The notes under the pieces: model-generated
What the model was told of the DNA's origin: nothing
The model's input: the letters and a program-made list of their open reading frames with translations, nothing else
Databases searched by the model: none
Translations under genes and position numbers: made by a program
Shown here: piece after piece, positions 1-10,063 of the stretch
Numbering within the stretch: the stretch's first letter is position 1
Layout: each line of letters begins with the position of its first letter
NCBI GenBank assembly: GCA_016714905.1
Contig: JADKBW010000010.1
Coordinates: 31,739 to 95,738 of the forward strand
Reading direction: 5' to 3'
Origin: Flavobacterium sp.
Lineage (GTDB): Bacteria; Bacteroidota; Bacteroidia; Flavobacteriales; Flavobacteriaceae
Length of the DNA: 64,000 nucleotides

Positions 1-1275
1 TTACCTACATTCATTCGAACTTCACTTCCAGGTAAGTTGTTTTTCTCTACCAATAGGCGACCACGAATGTCATACAATTGTACGGTCGACATATTAATCG
101 CGCCAGAATTAATAACAACCTCTTGGTTTTGTTTGTAAACAACGATATTGTTACCAGAATCAGGCTGTTCCACTCCTAAGAAATTCTCATAAACCACTTC
201 AAATCGATCATTGAAAACACCAGCTTCCGTTGTAAAAAGATATGGAGCTACTTTCAGATTGGTGCGCGTGTTGGTCAAATTATCTTTCAAATAAATATCT
301 TGGCTCTGTGTGTCAAATAGACCATCAAAATTGTTCAAAGCGATAGTATAATTGCCACCCAATTCCGACTTAAAGCCAAGGATAACGGTATCTGTGGTTT
401 CAAATGGAAGTGCACGACCTTGAATTACGTACTCCTGATTGTCGACAATCGTAGTCAAAGCGGTTTGGCTATCTCCAAAAAACAGTCCGTCAATCGCAGG
501 GTCGTAACCATTCGTTGCACCAGTCATATACGCCACCATCATTTGACCAAAGTAGCCAGTGTCATCGGTCAAATTCAACCAATATCTATGTCTTTCAAAC
601 TGCATACGCAAGAATTGGTCACCGTTGTTACCAAGTCGCATGGTATTGGTAAACGCCAAGCTAGAACCACCTGTCGGTACTCGGGCAATAAACCCTTGTC
701 CTACCTGTATAAATCCATTTGGAATCAATCCTAACGGATCTCCGCCCGAATTAGATACTCCGCCTGCTAAGGTATACGTAGCGTAAGATGAAGTTGCTGC
801 ATTGTTGGTCTTTCTCCAAAAGTAAAGCGGATCGGTCAATGAATTATCATTAATAAATTCATCTGCGTCAATGGTCGAAGGATACGGATTTCCAATACTA
901 TAATACTGATTTGCATTTAAGGAATTAAAAGTAACTGGTCCATTTTTAGGCACACCTGTAAAAGTGCCCGACCATACCGTAGGAGTTGCGGGGTGATTAT
1001 TTGGCATTCGAATCAAATAACCCGTTCCCGAGCTAAAACTTCCTGTAGCGGCAGTCGCAACGTATTGTCCAGCCGAGCCCAGCGATCCATCAAACGCGTA
1101 AAAACGATTCGATAAAGTTTGAGGAGAAAAAGCTTGCAATTGTTGTCCAGCAACAGGAGCACTCCACATGACATAATCCTGACGCATAAGCGCTGCAGTA
1201 TTTCTGTTAACAATGATGTTTCCGGAATTGGCAACATCAGTATTTTGAATCAAATTGGCATTGTTTTCTAGTGTA
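1..1275 (-). repeat. Paralogous module shared with 4487..5763
   Basis: This stretch and 4487-5763 encode nearly the same protein sequence in the same orientation, from ENNANL through the PYPSTIDAD region to the sorting tail. The DNA is clearly alignable by eye. It is a duplicated C-terminal module rather than a mobile element: no terminal inverted repeats or transposase are present. Confidence 0.75.
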
Positions 1276-3770
1276 AAACTTCCTGACGACACAGTCAAAG
1301 CACCTTCAAGAGTTACATTATCTCCAGATGAAATGACGACTGTACCGCTTGAAACGGTTAAAGTACAAGCACTAAATCCACCACCATTTGTTGCCGAAGT
1401 ATAATTTCCTGCTATAATTGCTGCAGTGGTACTCGTTGGTGCGCCATTATTCCAGGCACTTCCGTTCCAAGTTGTGCTTCCACCTATCGTTACCGTTGTT
1501 GGAGTCGAATCAAGTGTGGCGCAACTTCCACTCTGCACCACAGCTCTAAATTGAGTCGTTTGTGTTAAAGCTCCTGAAGTATAGGTTGAAGTGGTATTGG
1601 CAATCGTAGTCCATGAACTAAATGGACTAACTGCACTTTCCCATCGAATTACAGAACCTGTTTGTCCAGATAAAGTCAAAAGTCCACTCGTTGAGCCAGA
1701 ACAAATAGGTGTTCCGCCCGAAACAGCACCTGCGACCGTGTTAGGTGAAACTGTAACTGTTGGTGCTCCAGAAACGGTTGCAGCACAGCCATTGGTATCA
1801 TTAACAGAAGTAAGTGTATAAGTTGTAGTAGTAACAGGGTTTACAGTTATATTACTACCAGAAGTGTAGGCGTTTTCAGTTCCTCCAGAATAAACCACGG
1901 TATAAGTGGACAAACCTCCTGTAATTGCAACTGAAAGGTTTGAATTGTCACCATTACAAATCGTATTATCACCAGAAAGTACGGCTGCAATTGCGCCACA
2001 AGTTCCTGTTCCTGCGGTAACAATACCAGTTGTAGCTGCAAAGAAAGTATCATTTTTATTTGTAGCTGCCGAAGCTGTACTACCATGTGAACCAGACGGA
2101 GAACCAAAACCTCCCATAGTGAGTGTACCAGCGTTATGGGATAAACCAGTTCCTAAATTAGTAGAAGATCCGGTAGTAATCGAAAAATTATTGGTGACTA
2201 CTTTCGCTGTTGGAATGGTTAGAACTGTATTATTACTTATAGTCAAACTACCAAGTGTGGCTGGAAGTGCCGTTCCTGCTGCTTGTGCTCCACCACCATT
2301 ATAAATGTAATTTCCTGCGTTATTAAAAGTTCTAATATTGGTTTGAATATTTCCAGATGCTGTTCCCGCTGTTGTAATTCCTGCAGCTGAGCCAATACTT
2401 AAAGTTCCTCCAGTAGCTAAGACGAAAGTGGTCGCCGTTGCAGTTGGGGCAGCTACAAGATTAAAAGTGCCACAGTTTAAGGTTCCGCCTGAGTTAACGG
2501 TAAAAATGGACGCAGGTGAACTTCCATCTACATTGAATTGTCCTCCTAATGTACATACACTTCCGTTTAGGACATTAAAATTTATCCATTTTGTAATCGT
2601 TCCTCCGTTAGATTGAATATTCTGAGAGGTCCCTGAAAAATTAATTATTGAATTTAACGCCGCTGTTGTAGTTACCAGATAACCACCAGTCTTAGAAAAA
2701 TTCCCTGTTAAATTTATTGTTGATGCCGCGGTGCCAGATCCTAGCTCTACTTCGTACCCAGTTTGTGTGTAATTTCCAATGGCAAAAGTCCTGACGGTTC
2801 CTGAATTATTCATAATTAATTGCGCTCCTGCATTACCAGTTGCACTAACTGTAAGATTTCCGGTTATATTGGTTGCGCCGGCAAAAGTGACATCATTATT
2901 ACCTCTAGCGTCGGTAACAGTTAAATTAGTGTAAGGACCAACAACAACTGTTTGTGCCCCCGCTCCATAATATTCTACTGTCCCGGTCCATGTCCTACCA
3001 GTTGGTAAAGGAGTAGCAGAAGTATTTTGAGTTCGTACAGTTCCAGTTCCGCTGGTGGTAAGAGTAGCTCCTGTCATTGCAAAAGTATTCATATTTAAAG
3101 TTGCTGCGGACGCTATTGTTAGGGTACCACCAACAGAAAACGCTCTCCCCGCGGTTGTCGTATTACTACTAATAGTAAGATTATTGAATGAAGTAATAAT
3201 CGTATTTGGTAAAGTGTTATTAGCGGTCAACTCTAACGTCCCTGTTCCGGGCGTCCAGACTGAACTTGTTCCAGCCACGGTAATCGCACCATTTACACGC
3301 AACAATCCACCTGCCGTCATAGTGATCCTTCCTACCTGATTACCTGTAGTACCAAGTCTAAGACTATTTGCAATAAGCGTGGAGCCATTCGTAAAGGTTA
3401 TAGTTCCATCTCTATTTTGATTTCCTGGATTTCCAACATCAACATTCCCAGCTACAGTTAGTACAGGGCTGCCAGTTGCTGCAAATGTAAGTGTCGCTAC
3501 TCCGTTACCTGAACCAATAACCATAGAGGCACAGGTGGCATTGGTAACGTTTACCGTAACCGTAACACCAACATTAATAGTAACTGCGTCGGAAACGGAA
3601 GGCACTGAGGCACCACCCCATGTAGCGGTATTGTTCCAGTTGCCAGATACAGATGCTGTTCTTTGTCCAAAAGCATGCTCTGTAAATAAGAAACAACAGA
3701 ATAAAAATACCGTCATTAATAATTTAATTGCGTTTAAATTTGTTTTCATCTTTGTCATTTTTTGAGTCAT
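1..3770 (-). CDS. Large T9SS-type surface/adhesin-like protein (C-terminus cut by window edge)
   Basis: The frame stays open from an ATG at 3770 (in-frame ATGs also at 3758 and 3749) to the left edge, giving over 1250 residues with no stop seen. The N-terminus is a signal peptide ending near AFGQ. A long Thr/Ser/Asn/Gly-rich stretch of short beta-strand repeats follows (patterns such as LTISSNTT, NLTVSATG), as in beta-helical surface proteins. A roughly 425-residue C-terminal module (DNA 1-1275) contains MRQDYVMWSAPV, GNPYPSTIDADEF and a tail with YDIRGRLLVEK, typical of a type A T9SS sorting domain. That module is shared with the next gene (4405-9093). Secretion across the outer membrane and cell-surface anchoring are inferred from the tail; the ligand is unknown. 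The last residues lie outside the window. Confidence 0.85.
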   Translation of the reverse strand, partial: MTQKMTKMKTNLNAIKLLMTVFLFCCFLFTEHAFGQRTASVSGNWNNTATWGGASVPSVSDAVTINVGVTVTVNVTNATCASMVIGSGNGVATLTFAATGSPVLTVAGNVDVGNPGNQNRDGTITFTNGSTLIANSLRLGTTGNQVGRITMTAGGLLRVNGAITVAGTSSVWTPGTGTLELTANNTLPNTIITSFNNLTISSNTTTAGRAFSVGGTLTIASAATLNMNTFAMTGATLTTSGTGTVRTQNTSATPLPTGRTWTGTVEYYGAGAQTVVVGPYTNLTVTDARGNNDVTFAGATNITGNLTVSATGNAGAQLIMNNSGTVRTFAIGNYTQTGYEVELGSGTAASTINLTGNFSKTGGYLVTTTAALNSIINFSGTSQNIQSNGGTITKWINFNVLNGSVCTLGGQFNVDGSSPASIFTVNSGGTLNCGTFNLVAAPTATATTFVLATGGTLSIGSAAGITTAGTASGNIQTNIRTFNNAGNYIYNGGGAQAAGTALPATLGSLTISNNTVLTIPTAKVVTNNFSITTGSSTNLGTGLSHNAGTLTMGGFGSPSGSHGSTASAATNKNDTFFAATTGIVTAGTGTCGAIAAVLSGDNTICNGDNSNLSVAITGGLSTYTVVYSGGTENAYTSGSNITVNPVTTTTYTLTSVNDTNGCAATVSGAPTVTVSPNTVAGAVSGGTPICSGSTSGLLTLSGQTGSVIRWESAVSPFSSWTTIANTTSTYTSGALTQTTQFRAVVQSGSCATLDSTPTTVTIGGSTTWNGSAWNNGAPTSTTAAIIAGNYTSATNGGGFSACTLTVSSGTVVISSGDNVTLEGALTVSSGSFTLENNANLIQNTDVANSGNIIVNRNTAALMRQDYVMWSAPVAGQQLQAFSPQTLSNRFYAFDGSLGSAGQYVATAATGSFSSGTGYLIRMPNNHPATPTVWSGTFTGVPKNGPVTFNSLNANQYYSIGNPYPSTIDADEFINDNSLTDPLYFWRKTNNAATSSYATYTLAGGVSNSGGDPLGLIPNGFIQVGQGFIARVPTGGSSLAFTNTMRLGNNGDQFLRMQFERHRYWLNLTDDTGYFGQMMVAYMTGATNGYDPAIDGLFFGDSQTALTTIVDNQEYVIQGRALPFETTDTVILGFKSELGGNYTIALNNFDGLFDTQSQDIYLKDNLTNTRTNLKVAPYLFTTEAGVFNDRFEVVYENFLGVEQPDSGNNIVVYKQNQEVVINSGAINMSTVQLYDIRGRLLVEKNNLPGSEVRMNVG

Positions 3771-4301
3771 ATGTTTTTGTTTCAAAAGAATAATTGCAAT
3801 TCTAGGGACAAAATTAATACGTACATGGTGACTTTTTTCTAAAGGAATCGCTACTTATCCTCAAGTTATCAACCACTTCGCTTCTTATTGGTCTTGTATT
3901 TCAATTACTCCGGTTCAAAATTAAAAAAATATTAAAAAAAACATCGATAAAATACCAATTTAATCGATAAACAGCACTATTTAATTTATTTTATACACTA
4001 AATCCTACAAGATTAAATCGTCACATTGTTCTAAATCCCAGATAAAAGTCACCCTAAAAACACCTGATTCAGCACTTTTTGCACCTGAGTGTCGCAATCG
4101 AACGAAGTAATCGTCATCGCTCCGAAAACCATTACTGCAAAACCAATCACCCTAAAAGGCGGTAAATATAACTTCTCGGTCACTAAAATCAATTTCTCTA
4201 CAATTATCTCGGCTTAAAATAATAAATCGTTCTAGAGCGCTCTAAATAACTAAAAAGCGTCACCCGAACTTCCCGACAGTTGATGAGTATCAAAAAATGA
4301 A
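3771..4301. other. AT-rich intergenic region without recognisable gene
   Basis: No convincing reading frame is seen here. The part next to 3770 is the leader of the first surface gene; caaaatta at 3809-3816 reads TAATTTTG on the minus strand and could be a -7 element, but no matching -33 TTTG is seen. A 12-bp palindrome (tagagcgctcta, 4233-4244) is present, and the word caccctaaaa occurs twice (about 4050 and 4148). I cannot assign a function to the rest. Confidence 0.5.
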
Positions 4302-4363
4302 ATACCTTCCAACAAAAAAAACCTGTCTACATCCATAGACAGGTTTTTTTTATTGGAAGGTAT
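4302..4363 (-). terminator. Long nested hairpin terminator of the 4405-9093 gene
   Basis: Two 28-base arms (4302-4329 and 4336-4363) are complementary with one mismatch around a 6-base loop. The inner 8-bp GC-containing stem (cctgtcta/tagacagg) flanked by runs of eight A and eight T is a normal rho-independent terminator that can work on either strand. The outer ataccttccaa/ttggaaggtat arms extend the pairing beyond the T-run, which is unusual. Confidence 0.8.
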
Positions 4364-4404
4364 CGCTATAATCTTAGTTACAACAATACGAATTTTGAAT
4401 TGAA

Positions 4405-7400
4405 TTAATTAACTACCTTTTTCGTAACTACCTCATTATTCACTGAAGTTACTTTAACCAAAACAACTTGATTGGTTGTTCCTGCATTCAAGCGAACTTC
4501 ACTGCCATCGATATTACTTTTCTCAATCAATAGGCGCCCACGTATATCATAAATCTGAACCTTAGACAATTTGATGCTTCCAGCATTCACAACAATTTCT
4601 TGGTTTTGTTTGTAAACCGCCACTGTATTTGCTGTTAAAGATGGATTCCCAACAGTTAAGAAGTTATCATAATGAACTTCAAATCGATTATTGAATACAC
4701 CAGCCTCCGTAGTAAAATTGTAAGAACCTGCTCGTAAATCATGAACCGTGTTAGTCAAATTATCTTTCAAATAAATCGCTTGATTGTTGGTGTCGAATAT
4801 GGCCCCATCCAAGTTGTTTATGGCAATGTTAAAGTTCCCTGCTAACTCCGATTTAAATCCTAAAGCAACCACATCTGTCGCTTCGAAAGGCAATGCTCTA
4901 CCTTGAATAATGTAGTCCTGACCCGCGATAGTCGAAGTTAATGCAGTTTCACTATCATTAAAATAAAGTCCATCAATAGCAGGATCATAACCATTCGTCG
5001 CATTCGGCATATACGCCACCATCATTTGACCAAAGTAACCTTGATCGTTGGTTAGATTTAACCAATAACGACTTCTATTTTCACTCCTTCTTAAAAATTG
5101 GTCAGCATTATTGATAACACGCATAGTGTTGGTAAATTCCAAAGTAGATTCACCCGCTGGAACTCTGGCAATAAAACCTTGTCCAACTTGTATAAAACCA
5201 TTTGGCTGCAATGTTAAAGGATCACCTCCAGAATTAGAAACTCCACCTGCTAAAGTATAGGTTGCATAAGATGACGTAGCGGCGTTATTGGTCTTTCTCC
5301 AAAAATAAATGGCCTCAGTCAAACTATTGTCATTAATAAAAGCATCTGCATCAATGGTACTTGGGTAAGGATTTCCAACAGCGTAGTATCTTCCTGCAGT
5401 CAAACTAGATTGCCCCTGTGTTCCGTTATTCGCATTTCCTCCTGTAAACGTCCCACTCCAAATCGTCGGAGTAGCAGGATGATTATTAGGAAGACGAACC
5501 AAATACCCAATTCCTGTATCAAAACTCCCCGTTGCTGAAGTTGCAACGTACTGTCCTGCTGAACCTAGAGAACCATCAAAAGTATAAAAACGTGTCGATA
5601 ACGTGTTTGGAGAAAATGCCTGCAATTGTTGTCCACTCACTGGAGATGACCACATCACATAATCCTGACGCATTAAGGCTGCTGTATTTCGTTTCACTAC
5701 AGTAGAGCCACTTCCGGTGTTAGCTGTTGTATTAACTTGTTTCAAGTTCGCATTATTTTCTACCGTAATCGTTCCTGCATTCGCAATCTTATCTGTAAGG
5801 GTAATATTACCACCTGACTTTACAGTCAAAGAAGTTGACGCAGCTACATCCAAAGTGTTTATAGCTACGGTTGTTGTAATTTCAGGATAGAAACTAGCAC
5901 TAGCTATTGCTACAGTTGAAGTAGCAGTAGGTACCCCATTCGACCAGTTCCCTGAAGTTGTCCAAGAGGTTGTACTTGCACCTGCTGTCCAAGTAGTAAG
6001 TAGGCTTTCTCCTAATTGAAAATCACCATATAGAGCAACACCTGTCGCTTCAGTGGTAGTTGATGTTCTTGTTCCAGCGGTTAAGTCAGTCCAAGTTGGA
6101 TTAACATAATTGCTTGCAATAAAATTACTTGTATTGGCACCGCCATCAACATCACCAGCTACAAAAGTAAAAGTTGGGTTATAAGTTCCACCAGTAACGC
6201 CACTATTCTCAATGGTATAAAAACGATTGGCTGTTTTTGCAGCATCAAAATAAGAAGTTGCAATTTGCGGATGATCACCATCGGTAGTAGATACAATAAT
6301 ATTTCCTGCACTTGTCACTCCTGTATATGCAGTCGTTACTGGAGTATATGCTGAACTACTTCCTATTTCAAAAGTTCTAGAATTTGTACCTGTTGGAATA
6401 TTTTTTTGTAAGTTACCACGAACCCAACCATTAGCATTGGCAGTAACATTGTTTCCAGTTGGAATAATCACTTTAAAGGCATTGGTTACCAATTGCGCAT
6501 TTAAAGTTAAGTTATTGTTTACGGTCATATCATTCGCTAAACTTACCGTTCCTCCGCTTGTTTTATTGACAAACAAATAATCAAAAGTGGCAGCGCCAAT
6601 TGTAGTTACCGTAGAAGTTCCTGTCCCTTGAAAGAAAACCGCTCTTGTGTTTGAAGCGTAAGAACCATTGGTTTTAGTATCCCAGTTTCCACTGAGGTAA
6701 ATGTCACCACCTATTGCACTCGATAAAGTTAGTACGCTAGTCCCAGAAGTATTCCCTCCAATCACAACATTGCCACCAATAGTCAATGAATTGGTAGTAG
6801 CTCCCATTGTCAAAGACCCGGCACTGGCAGAACCATCTAGTCCCAAATTCAAATTCCCTGCAATAGATCTATTAGCAAATCCATTCGCTGATAAATCTAC
6901 CAAAGCACCATTTTGAATTTGTACATTATAAGGAAAACCTTGCCCTGTAGTAGCACTCCACTCCAAATTACGACCATAGTTTGTATTATAAACCAATGTA
7001 GAACCACTACCATAGACTGGAGCATTTGTACTTACAAAACCACCACCATTCAATTGCAAGATTCCATTTATTGTAGTTACTCCTCCAAAGTTCATTCCTC
7101 CTGAAAGAGTCCAATTTACAGCAGCACTAGTAACTAATGTACCTGAAGCACTTGCACTAGCTGTTTTGTTATTCGTTATGGCAATAATTCCAGTTCCCGT
7201 AGAAGATATAATAGATTTTGCCGTTCCTCCGGTTGTTCCATCAACTAAGATGTTTCCTCCACTATTATTCATGGTTAACGTTCTTCCATTTAGATCTAAA
7301 GTACCCGCATTTAAAAACCGCAAAACACTACCTGCTGTAGTATTTAAAGTTACATTAGTACTTGCCCCTATTTGAACCGAACCTGATGATTTGTTTACTA

Positions 7401-9093
7401 AGAAATAGTCAAAGAATTGAACCCCGCTATTTGCTGTTGTATTAATAATTGAGGTTCCAGTTCCTACAAAAACTACCGCACGACTGTTATTCGTCCAAAC
7501 GGTACCATTATGTGTCAAATTTCCGCCCAAGTATAAATCTCCTGAAGTAGCGTTTAGTACAAGTCCTCCAGCAGTTATAGTAACATTACCTGGAACACCA
7601 CGACCGCCAGCTAGGGTAACCGTTCCGCTAAGAACCTGAACATTAGCTGGAATTCCAGAACCAGCAGCTACTGAAATTGTAGCACCACCAGTCCATTCGT
7701 TAAAAGTTCCGTATGTTGTGTTATATATTAAGGTAGAAGATGTACCATAAGTTGGCGTAGTTTGGAAATTACCACCGTTGATTTGTACATTACCATTTAA
7801 AGTTAAAGCTGTTCCTTGCACCATATTGGTTCCACTTACTAATAAAAAAGTCCCTGAAACTGTTCTGGCAACTCCCATATTAACAGCTGCTGTACCCGTA
7901 CCTGTCATGGTAACGTTTACCGGACCGTTGGTAGCTGGCCAATAAACGTGTCCTGCATCTACTGGGCCGTAGGTACTTCCGGTGAGGTTGTAAGCTAAAG
8001 TTCCGTTAGAACCGTAATGTATAAGAACCGCCACCTGTCGTATTAGCAAAACCACCTTGACCAATTTGTAACGTTCCATTAATTGTTGCCGTTCCAGAAA
8101 CAGTTAAAGTAGCGTTTAAAATTAAAGTTCCACCGCATCAACGGTAACATTGTTTAATTGTTGTGCTGTAGAAATAGTTAGTGTAGCTCCACTATTGACA
8201 ACCACACTATTTCCCGTTGGTAAAGTCGTTCCTCCTGTTCTACTCAAGCGAAGTGTTCCGCCCGAAACCGTTGTAGCCCATTGTAAGTATTGGCGCCAAC
8301 AAGTAAGCTCCTGCCGCAGCAGTAGATGCCACAGTCAGGTTGAACTTGAACCACTGATCACACCACCTAAAGTATAAGTTCCTGTTCCTCCGATAGTAAT
8401 GGTTCTAGAGGAACTAGTACCCAGTGCCATGGTGTTGGAGAAAGTAAGATTTGATGTTCCGACAGCCGGCGCTGTTGTAGATCCTATAGTAAAATCACCT
8501 CCAACAACTATATTTGAAAATTTTCCACTTAAGTCTCTATTACCATTAGCGGCAATAGTCCCTCCATTGATAGTTAATACGCCACCCGAACCCATTGCAT
8601 TTGTACCTCGAACTACAACAGTTCCTGCATTTAAGGTAAAACCTGCAGGATATGCACCTCCTGCTAATGCAAAAATACCATCACCTGATTTAATGAAACC
8701 AGTCCCAGCTGCAGTAGATATGGTTTGATTCTGAAAATCAAAAATTGCTCCGCTACCAATGTTAAAAGTCCTTACCGCACCATTAGTAGCAAACGTGCTG
8801 TTAACACTCGGAAAGTTAACAGAAACAGCAGATGCCACAGTGACATTACCAACATTTACTACAGAGCTCATTCCCGCAAAGGAATAGGAACCAGAAGTGA
8901 AATTTACTGCATTATTGGCTGTAAAGGCTGATGTATAAGGCGCCGAATCTGCCGAATTATTCCATCTAGAAGTTCCCCAAGCAGCAGTTGATGATGTAGA
9001 TGTGAAGGAGGTCTGCCCCCAACCAACCTGACTAAATCCTATGCAGAGCATAAGGAATAAAGCAAACAAAGACTTTTGTAATAATGTTTTCAT
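4405..9093 (-). CDS. Giant T9SS surface protein with autotransporter-type beta-strand repeats (frameshifted as read)
   Basis: The gene starts at ATG 9093 (signal peptide ending GWGQ) and ends at 4405. The N-terminal part (9093-8335) and the main part (8079-4405) are separate open frames. Shifting frame several times through 8030-8340 restores continuous protein, including ANTYNGATTVSGGTLRLS, the typical autotransporter-associated beta-strand repeat. The middle is a long series of strands like STLIYNTTYG and NVQIQNGALV, expected to fold as a beta-helix. The C-terminal 425 residues match the upstream paralogue and end in YDIRGRLLIEK...VTKKVVN, a T9SS type A sorting tail. Length is about 1560 residues. 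Surface display and adhesion are inferred. A good promoter lies at 9166-9195 and a strong terminator at 4302-4363. Confidence 0.8.
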
Positions 9094-9165
9094 AAAATAT
9101 GTTTTTAAAAAAAGAAAAATAAACAATTAGGCAAACTGTTTTTCACCCTAAATATTTTGAACCAA

Positions 9166-9195
9166 CAAAGTTAAACAAATAAAAGACACGGCAAA
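9166..9195 (-). promoter_or_regulatory. Bacteroidota-type promoter of the 4405-9093 gene
   Basis: Read on the minus strand: TTTG (9195-9192), 18 bases, then TAACTTTG (9173-9166). This fits the -33 TTTG / -7 TAnnTTTG pattern used by the primary sigma factor of Bacteroidota. The predicted transcript would start near 9160, about 65 bases before the ATG at 9093. Confidence 0.6.
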
Positions 9196-9383
9196 GCGCA
9201 ACGGTCAAAAATATGAACTCTGAATCAAATTTAAAGATTAGTTAATATTGTGAAGGTAAAACACAATCATTTTGGCAATCAGAAAACAAATTGGTTTACT
9301 TGCAAACAAAGCATCAAAAATCTCTACGAAGTTGATGCCTAGATAGTGTATAGATAAAGTATAGATAGTGTATGAAAAAGGCA
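9196..9383. other. Intergenic stretch with short direct repeat
   Basis: No gene is seen. Near 9342-9372 the word tagatagtgta is repeated, separated by tagataaag. The stretch lies between the promoter of the surface gene and the terminator of the small secreted protein gene. Confidence 0.5.
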
Positions 9384-9414
9384 TAAAAAAACCTCCCTTG
9401 ACGAAGGAGGCTTT
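9384..9414 (-). terminator. Rho-independent terminator of the small secreted protein gene
   Basis: On the minus strand a CCTCC...GGAGG stem with a short loop is followed by seven T. It lies about 30 bases downstream of the stop at 9446. Confidence 0.7.
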
Positions 9415-9445
9415 CTGTTGAGTAATTAACCATGCTTATAAAAAA

Positions 9446-9766
9446 CTATGCGATATTAGAAGCGTATTGAGACGCTTTTTTCAAAAACGTTTTGATCAAC
9501 AAACGGTTTGGAGCGATACCAGATGTCATCATTTGTTTTTTTGAAGTAGATTCTTTAGTGATGTTTTCGTTAGTAGTTTGTTTTGTTCCCATAAACCAAG
9601 AAACCATATTCATTGAAGAATTAGATTCTACTGCAGTTGTAGAAGCAGCAACAGTAGCAGGAACTTCGATTGTGTTTTGTGCAAACCCAGCAGTTGACAA
9701 CAACATCATTACTAAAACAATCATCATTTTGATAGTGTTTGAAGTAGTGTTTGCTGTTGTGTTCAT
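9446..9766 (-). CDS. Small secreted protein, unknown function
   Basis: 106 residues from the ATG at 9766; the frame extends further upstream, but the promoter at 9797-9828 would put those codons outside the transcript. Residues about 12-30 form a signal peptide (MMIVLVMMLLSTAGFAQ). The mature part is short and Thr/Ser/Lys-rich, with MNMVSWFMGTKQ near the middle and a basic segment near the C-terminus. I do not recognise a domain. It sits alone between two giant surface-protein gene pairs with its own promoter and terminator, so it is probably an independent, well-expressed secreted or periplasmic protein. Confidence 0.65.
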   Translation of the reverse strand: MNTTANTTSNTIKMMIVLVMMLLSTAGFAQNTIEVPATVAASTTAVESNSSMNMVSWFMGTKQTTNENITKESTSKKQMMTSGIAPNRLLIKTFLKKASQYASNIA

Positions 9767-9796
9767 ATTGGTGTGTGTTACTTTGTTTGTACATGA

Positions 9797-9828
9797 CAAA
9801 TCTATGGCAACCTCACAGCCTGATGAAA
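9797..9828 (-). promoter_or_regulatory. Putative promoter of the 9446-9766 gene
   Basis: On the minus strand TTTC (9828-9825) is followed after 20 bases by TAGATTTG (9804-9797), a full match to TAnnTTTG with a 3-of-4 match at -33. It lies about 30 bases upstream of the chosen ATG and supports that start. Confidence 0.5.
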
Positions 9829-10063
9829 TAGTTTCGGTAACTAACCCCAAAACTCGTTAAACTAACCAAAAATGAAAATCTCGTGCATTTCGGCTAAAAA
9901 AGATGCATTTTATGGATGGTTTTAAGAGAACTATTAGAAAAAACAACCCATCTAGCGCGATTTAATTGAGAAAAAACAGTTAGAAAATACGTTTAGTAGA
10001 AAACAAAGCAAAATAACACCTCAACGTTGGGCGTTTTGATAATACGTTAAATAGTGCAGTAGT

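Noticed and set aside
420..3765. Many plus-strand open frames opposite the first surface gene
   Set aside because: They are antisense shadows of the minus-strand Thr/Val-rich gene: no signal peptides, Pro/Val-rich composition mirroring the repeats.
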